From Desulfopila aestuarii DSM 18488 (GTDB taxonomy: Bacteria > Desulfobacterota > Desulfobulbia > Desulfobulbales > Desulfocapsaceae): 64,000 bases of DNA. The notes beneath the pieces are model-generated. The model made no database searches. It was not told the DNA's origin and saw only the letters and a program-made list of their open reading frames with translations. The stretch is taken from NCBI GenBank assembly GCA_945863875.1, contig CAMBBS010000010.1, positions 58,965 to 122,964 of the forward strand, in the 5' to 3' direction. A program made the translations under genes and the position numbers. Of this stretch, positions 24,262 through 33,235 are shown piece after piece (positions within the stretch are counted from its first letter, which is position 1; every line of letters begins with the position of its first letter).

Positions 24262-26030
24262 GATTTCTCTCCCTTGCCGTCACTGGTTGCCGGTGGTTTT
24301 TTTCGCTTGGGCCGCTTGACGATCATGTCATTAAAACCGCCATCGCTGGGGATCATTGGCAGGATAACTTCACTTGCATCGCAGATAAACTCGAGCATAA
24401 TCGGCCCCTGATGCTCGATGGCCTGCTGCAGGGCCGAAGCGACCTCTTCCGGCTTGTCGACCTTGCGATAGGGGATGTTATAGGCTTCGGCGATCAGGCC
24501 GAAGTTGGGACTCTGCATTGGTGTCCCGGCATAGCGACCGTCAAAGAACAGTGTCTGCCATTGCCGTACCATACCCAGGTGGCCGTTGTTGAGCAGGATG
24601 ATCTTCACGTCGAGCTGCTGTTCCATGATGGTGCCCAGTTCCTGGATGTTCATCTGGAAGCCGCCGTCGCCGCTGATTGACCAGACCCGCTCGGCGGGGC
24701 GGGCCAGCTTGACGCCGATGGCCATCGGCAGCGACGCCCCCATGGTACCGGCACCGCCGGAGGCAAACCAGCTGTTGGTCGTCTGATAGTTATAAAAACG
24801 TGCGGCCATCATCTGATGCATGCCGACATCGGGAACGATCAGGTCTTTGCCTTCGGTCAGTTCAGAGAGCCGGTGTATGATCGATTTCATCAGGAGCCTG
24901 CCGTTGTCGCCGACGCCGCCGTCAATTTCCCGGCGCAGGTCTTCGGCCATCACCTGGCGAAAGCCGTCTATTTTTTCAAACCAGCGTCGTCGTGGCTTAA
25001 ACGTCAGCATTGGGTCGCCGAGCAGCACATGCAGGGTCCGGTAGACATCGGCGTTGATGGCCACCGAGCAGGCGACATTTTTGTCGATTTCCGAGGGATC
25101 AATCTCAACATGGATAACGTCGGCATGCTGTGCATACTCGCTGAGCCTGCCGGTGACCCGGTCGTCGAAGCGCATGCCGAAAGAGATGAGCAGATCCGCC
25201 TCCATAATGGTCCTGTTCGCTTCGACGGTGCCGTGCATGCCCATCATGCCCAGGCTCAACGGATGATCAGCCGGCAGAGCCGAGAGACCGTGCAGGGTAA
25301 AGGCAATGGGAATATTTACTTTCTCGGCGAACTGTTGCAGCAGCGCGCCGCTGTTGCTGTTGATGACCCCGTGACCACAGAAGAGAACCGGCCGCAGGCT
25401 GCGGTTTATCATCTCAATGGCCCGCCGCAACGGTTCCCGCTCCGGGGTTGGATGGTAGTAAAAACCGGGCAGGGTCGGCCGGAAGTTTTTCGTATCAAAG
25501 CTGTATTCGCTGGACACGCTCTGGTTTTGTACATCCTTTGGTATGTCGATGACAATCGGACCGCCTCGGCCGGTTGTGGCCACGTAAAAAGCCTCGTGCA
25601 CCGTCACTTCAACCTCCTCGGCGGCAAGCGGCATATAGGTCTGTTTGCAGATTGGCATCATCACGCCGATAACATCGCTTTCCTGAAAGGCGTCGGTGGC
25701 AATGACACCGGTGGTAACCTGCCCGGTTATCGCCACAATCGGTACCGAGTCCATGTGCGCATCAGCAATACCGGTGGCCAGGTTCATTGCCCCGGGTCCT
25801 GAAGTCGTCATGCAGACGCCGATCTGCGGAGTGTTGGAAGAAAGCGAGGCCCGTGAAACGCCCTGGGCCATAAAGGCCGCTCCCTGCTCGTGGCGTGACA
25901 TGACGAAATGGAAATCACCCATTTTATCCATTTCGTCGAAAATCGGCATAATGGCCCCGCCCGTATATCCGAAAATGTATTGGACGCCATTTTCTTTCAA
26001 GGCCTGCAGCAGCAGCTTTTTCCCCGTCAT
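24258..26030 (-). CDS. ilvB: Acetolactate synthase large (catalytic) subunit
   Basis: A 590-residue TPP enzyme: catalytic Glu in MSRHEQGAAFMAQG, the FAD-binding middle domain and the TPP motif GDGGFQMNIQEL ending in ILLNN. It condenses pyruvate with pyruvate or 2-oxobutyrate. The frame stays open upstream to 26267, but the family begins with the MTGKKLLLQALKENGV segment; ATG 26030 has AGAGG 6 nt upstream, so that start is chosen. The stretch upstream is leader and promoter. It forms an operon with ilvH. Confidence 0.94.
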   Translation of the reverse strand: MTGKKLLLQALKENGVQYIFGYTGGAIMPIFDEMDKMGDFHFVMSRHEQGAAFMAQGVSRASLSSNTPQIGVCMTTSGPGAMNLATGIADAHMDSVPIVAITGQVTTGVIATDAFQESDVIGVMMPICKQTYMPLAAEEVEVTVHEAFYVATTGRGGPIVIDIPKDVQNQSVSSEYSFDTKNFRPTLPGFYYHPTPEREPLRRAIEMINRSLRPVLFCGHGVINSNSGALLQQFAEKVNIPIAFTLHGLSALPADHPLSLGMMGMHGTVEANRTIMEADLLISFGMRFDDRVTGRLSEYAQHADVIHVEIDPSEIDKNVACSVAINADVYRTLHVLLGDPMLTFKPRRRWFEKIDGFRQVMAEDLRREIDGGVGDNGRLLMKSIIHRLSELTEGKDLIVPDVGMHQMMAARFYNYQTTNSWFASGGAGTMGASLPMAIGVKLARPAERVWSISGDGGFQMNIQELGTIMEQQLDVKIILLNNGHLGMVRQWQTLFFDGRYAGTPMQSPNFGLIAEAYNIPYRKVDKPEEVASALQQAIEHQGPIMLEFICDASEVILPMIPSDGGFNDMIVKRPKRKKPPATSDGKGEKS

Positions 26031-26238
26031 GTGTACCTCTTTGTTCGGCATAATTTTAAATGGTGAACTGTACTCTTTCTGTCGATACAATCTTGCGCTC
26101 TTTACCGCCTGATCAACATGGCTTGCTCCCTCCGCCCTGAAACGGTGGTGGGGTGGTAAAATGACTGGCTTTATTTCGCCAGGGCATGGGTAAAATAGAT
26201 GAAAACCAGGGAGGTGGCAAGATTTACCTGAACGGACA

Positions 26239-26267
26239 AAATTATGCCACACGGTGGTTTCTGTCAA
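26239..26267 (-). promoter_or_regulatory. Sigma-70-type promoter for ilvBH
   Basis: Read on the minus strand, TTGACA (26267-26262) is a perfect -35 box; CATAAT (26246-26241, 15-nt spacing) or TAATTT (26244-26239, 17-nt spacing) serves as the -10. The implied leader is about 200 nt. It contains a 5-codon ORF (26119-26102) with a strong GGAGGGAG ribosome-binding site, but it has too few branched-chain codons to call an attenuator peptide. Otherwise the 26031-26398 gap holds only the two divergent promoters. Confidence 0.5.
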
Positions 26268-26398
26268 GGGCGATTATCATTCTGTGAGCAATCGGGGATC
26301 TGTCCTGGAGAATGCTCTTGCAATTTGTTAGTAATTTGTGGTTAATTACGGCTTGTCACAAATCCAATCGGACAATCAAAATAACGGAGGTCTCCACG

Positions 26399-27982
26399 AT
26401 GAGCGCAGACACTCTGCAACCTCTTTCTCTGATCAACCGGCTGCTGCAGCCCAAGGCATATGATTCGCCTGTTGAACAATGCACCTTGATCGAAACGCAC
26501 ATCTCCTGGGTTATTTTAGCTGGTCCCTATGCCTATAAAATCAAAAAATCAGTCAACCTGGGTTTCCTCGATTTTTCCACTCTGGACAAGCGCTATTTTT
26601 ATTGCCAGGAGGAATTACGCCTAAATAAAAGACTCGCGCCGGCGATGTATCTGTCCGTTGTGTCGATAACCGGCACATTTGACCACCCGCAATGGGGTGG
26701 TGACGGAGAGGCGATTGAGTATGCGGTGAAGATGCGGGCCTTTCCCCAGGAGGCGCAGCTTGATCGATTACTGGGCCGTGGCACATTACAAGCCAGCCAG
26801 ATAGATCTGCTGGCGCGGCACATAGCAAACTTCCATAAGCAGGTCGATGTTGCCGATGCCACGACGCTCTATGGTGACCCGGAAACGGTCCTGCAACCCG
26901 TTGAAGAGAATTTTAAGCAGATACGGCAACATGTACAAGACAGTGGAGCCTTGCACCTGCTCGATGAATTAGAATTCTGGAGTGGGACAACCGCCCACGC
27001 TCTGCACTCCTTTTTTATTCAACGTAAATCGGCCGGTTTTGTCCGTGAATGTCATGGCGACATGCATCTGCGTAATATCGCCTGGATCGACGATGCTCCG
27101 GTTCTTTTTGATTGTATCGAGTTTAGTCCGAGCCTGCGCTGGATCGATGTCATGAGTGATGTCGCCTTTCTGGTCATGGATTTGCAAGATAGAAAACAAC
27201 TGGAACTGGCCCGGCGTTTCTTGAATCACTACCTTGAACATACCGGCGATTATGCCGGGGCCGGGGGGTTGCGCTTTTATCAGGTGTATCGTGCCCTGGT
27301 TCGTGCCAAGATCGATGCAATTCGTGCCCATCAGACTGGAATAGGGCAAGAGGAAAAAGCGGCAGCCGAGAGGGATTTTTTCGAGTACTTGGGCCTGGCC
27401 TTGACCTACGTCAGAACGGCAAAACCGCAGCTCATTATCACCCGGGGCATGTCGGCTTCGGGCAAGAGCACGGTAAGTCAGTTACTTTTGGAACAGTTAG
27501 GTGCCATTCGTCTTCGTTCAGACGTCGAACGTAAGCGATTGTTTGGCTTGAAACCGGAAGGTGATGGATATGCTGCGCCGGGAAAAGGCATCTATAGCCC
27601 GGAAGCAACACAAAAAACCTACCAAAAACTAGAAGAGCTGGCAGCCCAGGTTCTCGATGCCGGCTATCCGGTCATTGTCGATGCGGTATTTTTGCACCAT
27701 GCGGAGCGAGAGCACTTTAGAAAACTGGCCAAAAGCAGACAGGCGCCATTTGTAATTTTGCAGTGCACGGCCGACATCGAGACATTATATCAGCGTATTG
27801 TGCAGCGCAGAAACGATGTCTCCGATGCTGACCTGAAAGTCCTCGAGATGCAGCATGCCAAATGGCAGCCGTTACATAAGCATGAGCATATCAATGCTGT
27901 GACCGTTAATACCGCTGCGCCGATTGACATTTACTCGCTGGCTGGGAGAATTAAGACAAAACTTATTTCCGAGACACCTTGA
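26399..27982 (+). CDS. Aminoglycoside phosphotransferase-like kinase fused to AAA_33 P-loop domain
   Basis: A 527-residue two-domain protein. Residues about 1-330 resemble the APH/choline kinase fold (catalytic loop CHGDMHLRNIAWID, then FDCIEFSPSLRWIDVMSD). Residues about 335-520 form a P-loop kinase-like domain (TRGMSASGKSTVSQLL, SDVERKRLFGL, VIVDAVFLHHAER). Such fusions are widespread in Proteobacteria and usually annotated only by domain; the substrate is unknown. Start at ATG 26399 has GGAGG 10 nt upstream; the longer frame from 26312 lacks one. It is a single gene divergent from ilvBH. Confidence 0.85.
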   Translation: MSADTLQPLSLINRLLQPKAYDSPVEQCTLIETHISWVILAGPYAYKIKKSVNLGFLDFSTLDKRYFYCQEELRLNKRLAPAMYLSVVSITGTFDHPQWGGDGEAIEYAVKMRAFPQEAQLDRLLGRGTLQASQIDLLARHIANFHKQVDVADATTLYGDPETVLQPVEENFKQIRQHVQDSGALHLLDELEFWSGTTAHALHSFFIQRKSAGFVRECHGDMHLRNIAWIDDAPVLFDCIEFSPSLRWIDVMSDVAFLVMDLQDRKQLELARRFLNHYLEHTGDYAGAGGLRFYQVYRALVRAKIDAIRAHQTGIGQEEKAAAERDFFEYLGLALTYVRTAKPQLIITRGMSASGKSTVSQLLLEQLGAIRLRSDVERKRLFGLKPEGDGYAAPGKGIYSPEATQKTYQKLEELAAQVLDAGYPVIVDAVFLHHAEREHFRKLAKSRQAPFVILQCTADIETLYQRIVQRRNDVSDADLKVLEMQHAKWQPLHKHEHINAVTVNTAAPIDIYSLAGRIKTKLISETP

Positions 27983-28006
27983 CTGTGTTGAAATAACGGA
28001 GTATTT

Positions 28007-28105
28007 TTACACTCTTTTAGCCCTGTTGACTTTTTCGGCGATGCAGAAGAGATGCTCATCGCCCAGGAGGTTGTTGTAGAGAGGGGGCGGCATCTCATCG
28101 ATCAT
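28007..28105 (-). CDS. Possible 32-codon ORF or gene remnant upstream of dgkA
   Basis: On the minus strand a short frame reads MIDEMPPPLYNNLLGDEHLF and then a basic tail. It looks protein-like and could be the 3' end of a lost gene, but there is no clear ribosome-binding site and I recognise no family. It is listed only because the 130-bp gap between the two plus-strand genes is otherwise empty. Confidence 0.15.
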   Translation of the reverse strand: MIDEMPPPLYNNLLGDEHLFCIAEKVNRAKRV

Positions 28106-28112
28106 CTTCGCT

Positions 28113-28520
28113 ATGCGACAACAGAATATGGCTTGTAAACCAACTAAAAAAACCGGTTTCGCTCGAGTTCTGGCCGCCTGCTCCTACTCATTGGGGGGCT
28201 TACGCGCTACTTTTTCCACCGAAGCGGCTTTTCGGCAGGAATTGTACCTCGTCACTCTTGCTTCGGCAGGGCTGCTTTTTTTGCCGCTGTCCACCGAATG
28301 GAAGGGACTCCTCTTTTTTGCAACCACTGCCGTTCTTGTTGTCGAGTTGTTGAACTCGGCAATTGAGTCGGTGGTCGATCTCGCTTCCGTCGAGTACCAT
28401 GAGCTGGCGAAACGAGCCAAAGACATCGGCAGTGCGGCAGTCTTTGTCAGCATCACTCTCACGCTCCTGTTGTGGAGTGGCGCTGTTTTGTCGATATTTT
28501 TCGATAAGGTATCGTATTGA
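28113..28520 (+). CDS. dgkA: Diacylglycerol kinase (prokaryotic DgkA type)
   Basis: A 135-residue integral membrane kinase with three transmembrane helices and the family signature ELLNSAIESVVDL. An upstream Glu (TEAAFRQEL) matches the other active-site residue region. It phosphorylates diacylglycerol to phosphatidic acid in the inner membrane. The start could be 28113 or the ATG at 28128. The next gene encodes a phosphoglycerol-transferase-like enzyme whose reaction would release diacylglycerol, giving this kinase a clear recycling job. Confidence 0.92.
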   Translation: MRQQNMACKPTKKTGFARVLAACSYSLGGLRATFSTEAAFRQELYLVTLASAGLLFLPLSTEWKGLLFFATTAVLVVELLNSAIESVVDLASVEYHELAKRAKDIGSAAVFVSITLTLLLWSGAVLSIFFDKVSY

Positions 28521-28587
28521 AAAGATGATTTTTTAAGGTATCCTTTCTTACGTCACTTTCAATATATTTTTTAGATCGAACACGGTC

Positions 28588-30315
28588 ATGTTCATAAAAT
28601 CATTTCACCTGCACTCCTCTGCGGAGCAGAGATGCGGCCTGCTGCTCTTTTCGTCGGTTATGGTAACGGTCGCCTCAGCCGCAGTGCTGGGGCTAGTTCT
28701 CTGGGCCATATCCTGGTCGTTTGGCCTGGTCGGCGGGATACGGGATTTCGGCAGTGCTATTCGCTTTGAATTACCTTACCTGATTGTTGCCTATGCGGCG
28801 CTGTTGTATCTTATGCGGCCGACGCCCGAGCGCATTTTGCTTGCGGCGATGCCGATTATTGTGCTTTATCTGGTTATCGACCTTCGCTTTGTGTATATGC
28901 ACAGTGTCTTCAAGCTCGATGAGCTGCTCCTTTTGCCGGAGGGGCTCAACGTCTCGCCGATCTGGGCGAGGATAGGGGTCTGGGGCGCCCTGGTTGTCTG
29001 GACGGTGGTTTTTGTCAAAAATCTCAAGCGTTCCCTCCGGGAACTGGCCGTGCCTTTTTTGCTCCTGGCTCTTGCGGCGGCACCACCAGTTATCGCCTAC
29101 ACCATGCCGCGACAGTTCCTTCAGGTGGCGCACAGCTCGGGGCTGACTATCATCCCCTGGTCCGATCGTTTAACCTCGGCCGTCATGGGCCGGACGACCG
29201 CCCTGTTTCTTTTTGCCGCGACCAAGCGCCAGGCTCTGGCCGATCTGGCAATGCAGCCGGTGGTCGATGATCCGCAGCGGAATCCGGCCCTGTTGATAAA
29301 TACCCTGCAGGATCGCCGCAATATCCATATCCTCGTTCTCGAATCTTTTCTTGATCCGCAGCGTTTCTCGGCTTTGGAATTTCGCACACCGCCGGCCCCA
29401 CCCAGGTTTGACAAGCTCCGGGAGAATATGCACATAGCCAAGTCGCCGGTATTTGGTGGCGGCACGGCCGAGGTTGAATTTGAGTTGCTCTGTGGTGTTC
29501 CGGCGTTCGAGCTCTATAGTCCGGCCGAATTCAGTATGTTTACCGGTAAGCCGACGCCCTGTCTGCCCAACCTGCTCGCTGCGGCCGGTTACCGGACGAT
29601 AGCGACGCAATCGTATCAGCCCGATTTTTTTAATTCGGAAAAAGCGTATCAATCAATAGGCTTCCAGGAGACGAATTTCCCGTCGATATATGCCGAAGAC
29701 CGGCAGACCTATCTTAACTATGACGTTCCCGACAGCTATATATTCGACGGCGATCTTCTTGCCCAGAATCTTCTCTATGTCGAGAAACTTCTCGCCGCCG
29801 GCAAGCCGTTTCTCAACTATGTGCTTGGTACCTATGGCCATCTCCCCCACAATACCGACATTGAACGCTTTCCGCCAAAGGTCGATGTGGCAGGAGTTAA
29901 ACCCGGCTCCCAGGCCTATCTGGCCATTCAGCAATTCTATTATCGTGCCGGGGCTGTGGCTGATTATATCACGAAGCTTAGGGAAATGGACCCGGACAGC
30001 TTGATCATTGCCACCAGTGATCACCTGCCGCCTCTTGACGGCGGTTCCTATACCTATAAAAACCTAGGTTATACGCTCCATGATGAGGGTGAATTCAGAG
30101 ACAATATCTGGTTCTATTTTGGTCCCGAGCACAAGGATCTCGCCTGGCCGAACCACGATTATCAGTTTATGGACTTTATTCTTGATGTCCTCACGAAAGA
30201 ACGTATCTGCTCTCTGCTAGAGTGCAAAAATCGCGAAAATGTGCCCCTTGCAAAGCTGACGACCAGCTATAACCACATCATAGCCAAGGGCGCGGGCATT
30301 GCAGGAGAAAAATAG
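28588..30315 (+). CDS. Membrane sulfatase-fold phosphoglycerol transferase (LTA synthase/OpgB-like)
   Basis: A 575-residue protein with about five N-terminal transmembrane helices (residues 20-190) and a periplasmic alkaline-phosphatase-fold domain. Visible site residues: Glu in HILVLESFLD, nucleophilic Thr in FGGGTAEVEFELL and the metal-binding TSDHLPPLDGG. The family transfers phosphoglycerol from phosphatidylglycerol to a glycan or a growing chain, leaving diacylglycerol. In Gram-negatives OpgB decorates periplasmic glucans. No glucan synthase is in view, so the acceptor is unknown. Adjacent dgkA (67-bp gap) supports this function. Confidence 0.82.
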   Translation: MFIKSFHLHSSAEQRCGLLLFSSVMVTVASAAVLGLVLWAISWSFGLVGGIRDFGSAIRFELPYLIVAYAALLYLMRPTPERILLAAMPIIVLYLVIDLRFVYMHSVFKLDELLLLPEGLNVSPIWARIGVWGALVVWTVVFVKNLKRSLRELAVPFLLLALAAAPPVIAYTMPRQFLQVAHSSGLTIIPWSDRLTSAVMGRTTALFLFAATKRQALADLAMQPVVDDPQRNPALLINTLQDRRNIHILVLESFLDPQRFSALEFRTPPAPPRFDKLRENMHIAKSPVFGGGTAEVEFELLCGVPAFELYSPAEFSMFTGKPTPCLPNLLAAAGYRTIATQSYQPDFFNSEKAYQSIGFQETNFPSIYAEDRQTYLNYDVPDSYIFDGDLLAQNLLYVEKLLAAGKPFLNYVLGTYGHLPHNTDIERFPPKVDVAGVKPGSQAYLAIQQFYYRAGAVADYITKLREMDPDSLIIATSDHLPPLDGGSYTYKNLGYTLHDEGEFRDNIWFYFGPEHKDLAWPNHDYQFMDFILDVLTKERICSLLECKNRENVPLAKLTTSYNHIIAKGAGIAGEK

Positions 30316-30326
30316 TCCCCACCACC

Positions 30327-32867
30327 ATGCAGTTACCCCAACTTCCCATTTGCCGTATACTTCCCGAACTGAAAAAAGCACTCGCCCAGGGCCCGGCGGT
30401 TTTGTCAGCGCCGCCCGGATCCGGCAAGACGACCATCGTCCCCCTGGCCCTTCTTGATGAGCCTTGGCTGGCGGATAAAAAAATACTTATTCTGGAACCG
30501 CGGCGACTGGCCGCGAGAGCAGCAGCCGCCCGGATGGCGTTTTTACAGGGCGAAAAGGTCGGACAAACGGTCGGCTACCAGATTCGTTTTGATCGGCAAA
30601 TCACCCCGGCTACCCGTATTGAAGTGCTCACCGAAGGCATATTGACCAGGCGGATGCAAAACGATGCAGACCTGCACGACGTCGGGTTGATCATCTTCGA
30701 TGAATTTCATGAACGGTCCGTCCATGCCGATCTGGCCCTGGCGTTCTGTCTCGATGTCTGCCAGGTGAAAGACGATCTGCGCCTCCTGGTCATGTCGGCC
30801 ACCCTCGATACCGCTCCCCTGGTCACCCTGCTTGGCGACGTTCCCCTTCTTTGTGGTGAGGGGCAAAGCCATGAGGTGCAGATTGACTATCTTCAGCGGC
30901 AGGCAACCGGCAGAATCGCCGATATCAGTACCGCCGGAATACGCCGGGTTTTTCGGGAACAGCAGGGCGATGTGCTGGTTTTTCTGCCCGGTAGCGGAGA
31001 AATCAAGGAAGTGCTGCGCCAGCTTAGTGGTGACGCCGAGTTTCATGATATCCTGCTGTCGCCTCTTTTTGGCGACCTCTCGCAAAAAGATCAGGATCGG
31101 GCAATGCAGCCCGATCCGAGCGGCAGGCGGCGGGTAATTCTCGCCACCTCGATCGCTGAAACAAGTCTGACCATCGAGGGCGTCAGCTGTGTAATCGACA
31201 GCGGCTGGTCGAGGCGGCCGCACTTCACACCCGGCAACGGCTTAAGCCGGCTGACGACGGTACGGGTTTCCAGGGCGGCTGCAAGGCAACGGGCAGGCAG
31301 GGCCGGACGTCTTGGTCCGGGCTATTGTTTGCGGCTGTGGACCAAAGGGGAGCAGTATGGTCTGACGCCTTTTCATCCGCCGGAAATCCTCTGTGTCGAT
31401 CTCGCTGGTCTTGCTCTCGAGCTTGCCCTGTGGGGCGTTCGTGACCCGAAGGAGCTGCGCTGGCTTGATCCTCCCCGTTCAGGGCCGTATCTCCAGGCTC
31501 TTGAACTCCTGCATTCTTTACGCGCAATCGATCAGTCGGGACGAATAACGGCAACCGGCAGGCAACTTGCTGCCTTGCCGATTCACCCTCGCCTCGGGCA
31601 TATGCTGCTTATGGCCGGCAAAAGAGGACAACTCCGGCCGGCCTGCGATATCGCTGCAATTTTGTCGGAGCGTGATCTGCTCCGGCATGATCGCCGCAAT
31701 CCTTCCGCTGACCTGAGTCTGCGCCAGAATCTGCTCGAATTGTGGCGGCAAAAGGGAAGTGATGCGGTCAGGCGAGAGGGCGGTGATCCGATACTATGCC
31801 GCCGGATTGATGAGGCAGCGGGCAGATGGCTGGGCGTAATCGCTGATAAAAAACCGCCGCAGCATATTGAGGCCATCGGCAGTCTTCTGGTCTATGCCTA
31901 CCCCGACCGAATTGCCCGCCGCCGCCCAAAGCAGCGGGAACGCTATCTTCTCGCCACCGGACGGGGGGCTCAGCTTCCGGCGGCCGACCTGCTCGCGGCA
32001 AGTGAATATCTAGTCGTTGCCCATATGGATGCTGGCCAGACGGAGGGACGGATTTTTCTGGCCGAGAGCGTTGATCCGGCAGAGCTGATGCGACACCACA
32101 GTGCATTGTTTTTGGAATCAAGACAGGTTTATTGGCATGACTCTTTAGCTAAAGTAGTTGCCGTATTGCGGCTTTCTCTCGGAAAAATTATTGTCGAAGA
32201 AAAAACGATATCCAAGGTTACAGAAGAGGAAATCAGTCGGGCCATGTTGATAGGAATCAGGCAAAGGGGCATTGGCAGTCTGGGCTGGGACCTCGCAGCA
32301 CGACAATTCCAGGCCCGAGTCAATTGCCTGCATGGCCTGCAGCCGGAAATGGACTGGCCGGATTTAAGCGATGATTATCTACAGGAGGATTTCGGCTGGT
32401 TGGAACCGTATCTCCTCGGTGTCAGCAGCGCTGAGCAGCTGAAAAAAATTAACCTTCTGGAAATTTTCAAGGCCATGCTGGGCTGGGATAAACAGCAGAA
32501 ACTTGACCAGGATGCACCGGCCAGCATCGTTGTGCCGAGTGGCTCAAGAATTTGTATCGAATACCGTATGGACGAGCCACCGCTCCTGGCGGTGCGCATT
32601 CAGGAGATGTTCGGCCAGGCCGACACGCCGACTCTTTGCGGCGGCAGGGTTGTTGTGCTCCTGCATCTGCTCTCGCCGGCGCGGCGACCCATCCAGATAA
32701 CCACCGATCTTGGCGGGTTCTGGCAGAACAGTTACCCGGAAGTTAAAAAAGAGTTGAAAGGCCGCTATCCCAAACACTATTGGCCGGATGATCCTCTGGT
32801 CGCCGAGGCAACCAGAGGATCAAAACGAAAAATGAATGCAGCAAAACGCATACTTTCTCTCTTTTGA
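30327..32867 (+). CDS. hrpB: ATP-dependent DEAH-box helicase HrpB
   Basis: An 846-residue DEAH/RHA helicase. Motifs in order: SAPPGSGKTT (Walker A), LEPRRLAARAAA, DEFHERS, VMSATLD, ATSIAETSLTIEGV and RQRAGRAGR, then HA2 and the long HrpB C-terminal domain (TDLGGFWQNSYPEVKKELKGRYPKHYW split into two parts) ending KRILSLF-like. Length is typical. The biological role of HrpB is poorly known. It starts 11 nt after the preceding stop, so it may be cotranscribed. Confidence 0.93.
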   Translation: MQLPQLPICRILPELKKALAQGPAVLSAPPGSGKTTIVPLALLDEPWLADKKILILEPRRLAARAAAARMAFLQGEKVGQTVGYQIRFDRQITPATRIEVLTEGILTRRMQNDADLHDVGLIIFDEFHERSVHADLALAFCLDVCQVKDDLRLLVMSATLDTAPLVTLLGDVPLLCGEGQSHEVQIDYLQRQATGRIADISTAGIRRVFREQQGDVLVFLPGSGEIKEVLRQLSGDAEFHDILLSPLFGDLSQKDQDRAMQPDPSGRRRVILATSIAETSLTIEGVSCVIDSGWSRRPHFTPGNGLSRLTTVRVSRAAARQRAGRAGRLGPGYCLRLWTKGEQYGLTPFHPPEILCVDLAGLALELALWGVRDPKELRWLDPPRSGPYLQALELLHSLRAIDQSGRITATGRQLAALPIHPRLGHMLLMAGKRGQLRPACDIAAILSERDLLRHDRRNPSADLSLRQNLLELWRQKGSDAVRREGGDPILCRRIDEAAGRWLGVIADKKPPQHIEAIGSLLVYAYPDRIARRRPKQRERYLLATGRGAQLPAADLLAASEYLVVAHMDAGQTEGRIFLAESVDPAELMRHHSALFLESRQVYWHDSLAKVVAVLRLSLGKIIVEEKTISKVTEEEISRAMLIGIRQRGIGSLGWDLAARQFQARVNCLHGLQPEMDWPDLSDDYLQEDFGWLEPYLLGVSSAEQLKKINLLEIFKAMLGWDKQQKLDQDAPASIVVPSGSRICIEYRMDEPPLLAVRIQEMFGQADTPTLCGGRVVVLLHLLSPARRPIQITTDLGGFWQNSYPEVKKELKGRYPKHYWPDDPLVAEATRGSKRKMNAAKRILSLF

Positions 32868-33001
32868 CAGATTACGAATTTCCGTAAGCAGTACTTCCTG
32901 AGCAAAGGCTCCAGAGGCGCCGCTGGTGATTCTTCCTCTTTGCGCTTTAGCGAGTTCTTTCAAGAAAAATCTATCACCAAGATGCAGTCAGGTAAAAAGC
33001 G

Positions 33002-33235
33002 ATGCAAGCCGCGGAAACGCTTACCAAAGGAAGGCAATTATCGGCAATGGCATCTCTTGAAGCATCGATTCTGTCGGTGGCAGAGCATTACACTGTAAAC
33101 TATGGTAAAGATCTGAATCCAGCAACACCAATACCCCTCAGTTTCAAAGGAGTGATGAAGATACATGAGAAAAATAGCTTTTGGCTATTCAACCCGCTGC
33201 AATATCAGATGTGCCCATTGTGTGGCTGCGGGTGA
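33002..33235 (+). CDS. Doubtful small ORF before the radical SAM gene
   Basis: A 77-codon frame with AGG upstream of its ATG overlaps the radical SAM gene by 71 nt in another frame. The first 50 residues (SAMASLEASILSVAEHY and on) are not absurd as protein. Because precursor peptides often precede radical SAM genes it is recorded, but there is no core-like repeat, and the Cys-rich end is only the shadow of the radical SAM cluster. The upstream 130 bp after hrpB contain nothing else I can support. Confidence 0.2.
   Translation: MQAAETLTKGRQLSAMASLEASILSVAEHYTVNYGKDLNPATPIPLSFKGVMKIHEKNSFWLFNPLQYQMCPLCGCG

Noticed and set aside
32868..32998. Minus-strand protein-like frame after hrpB
   Set aside because: Both strands give plausible-looking peptides here, no start or family is recognisable and it runs into hrpB.
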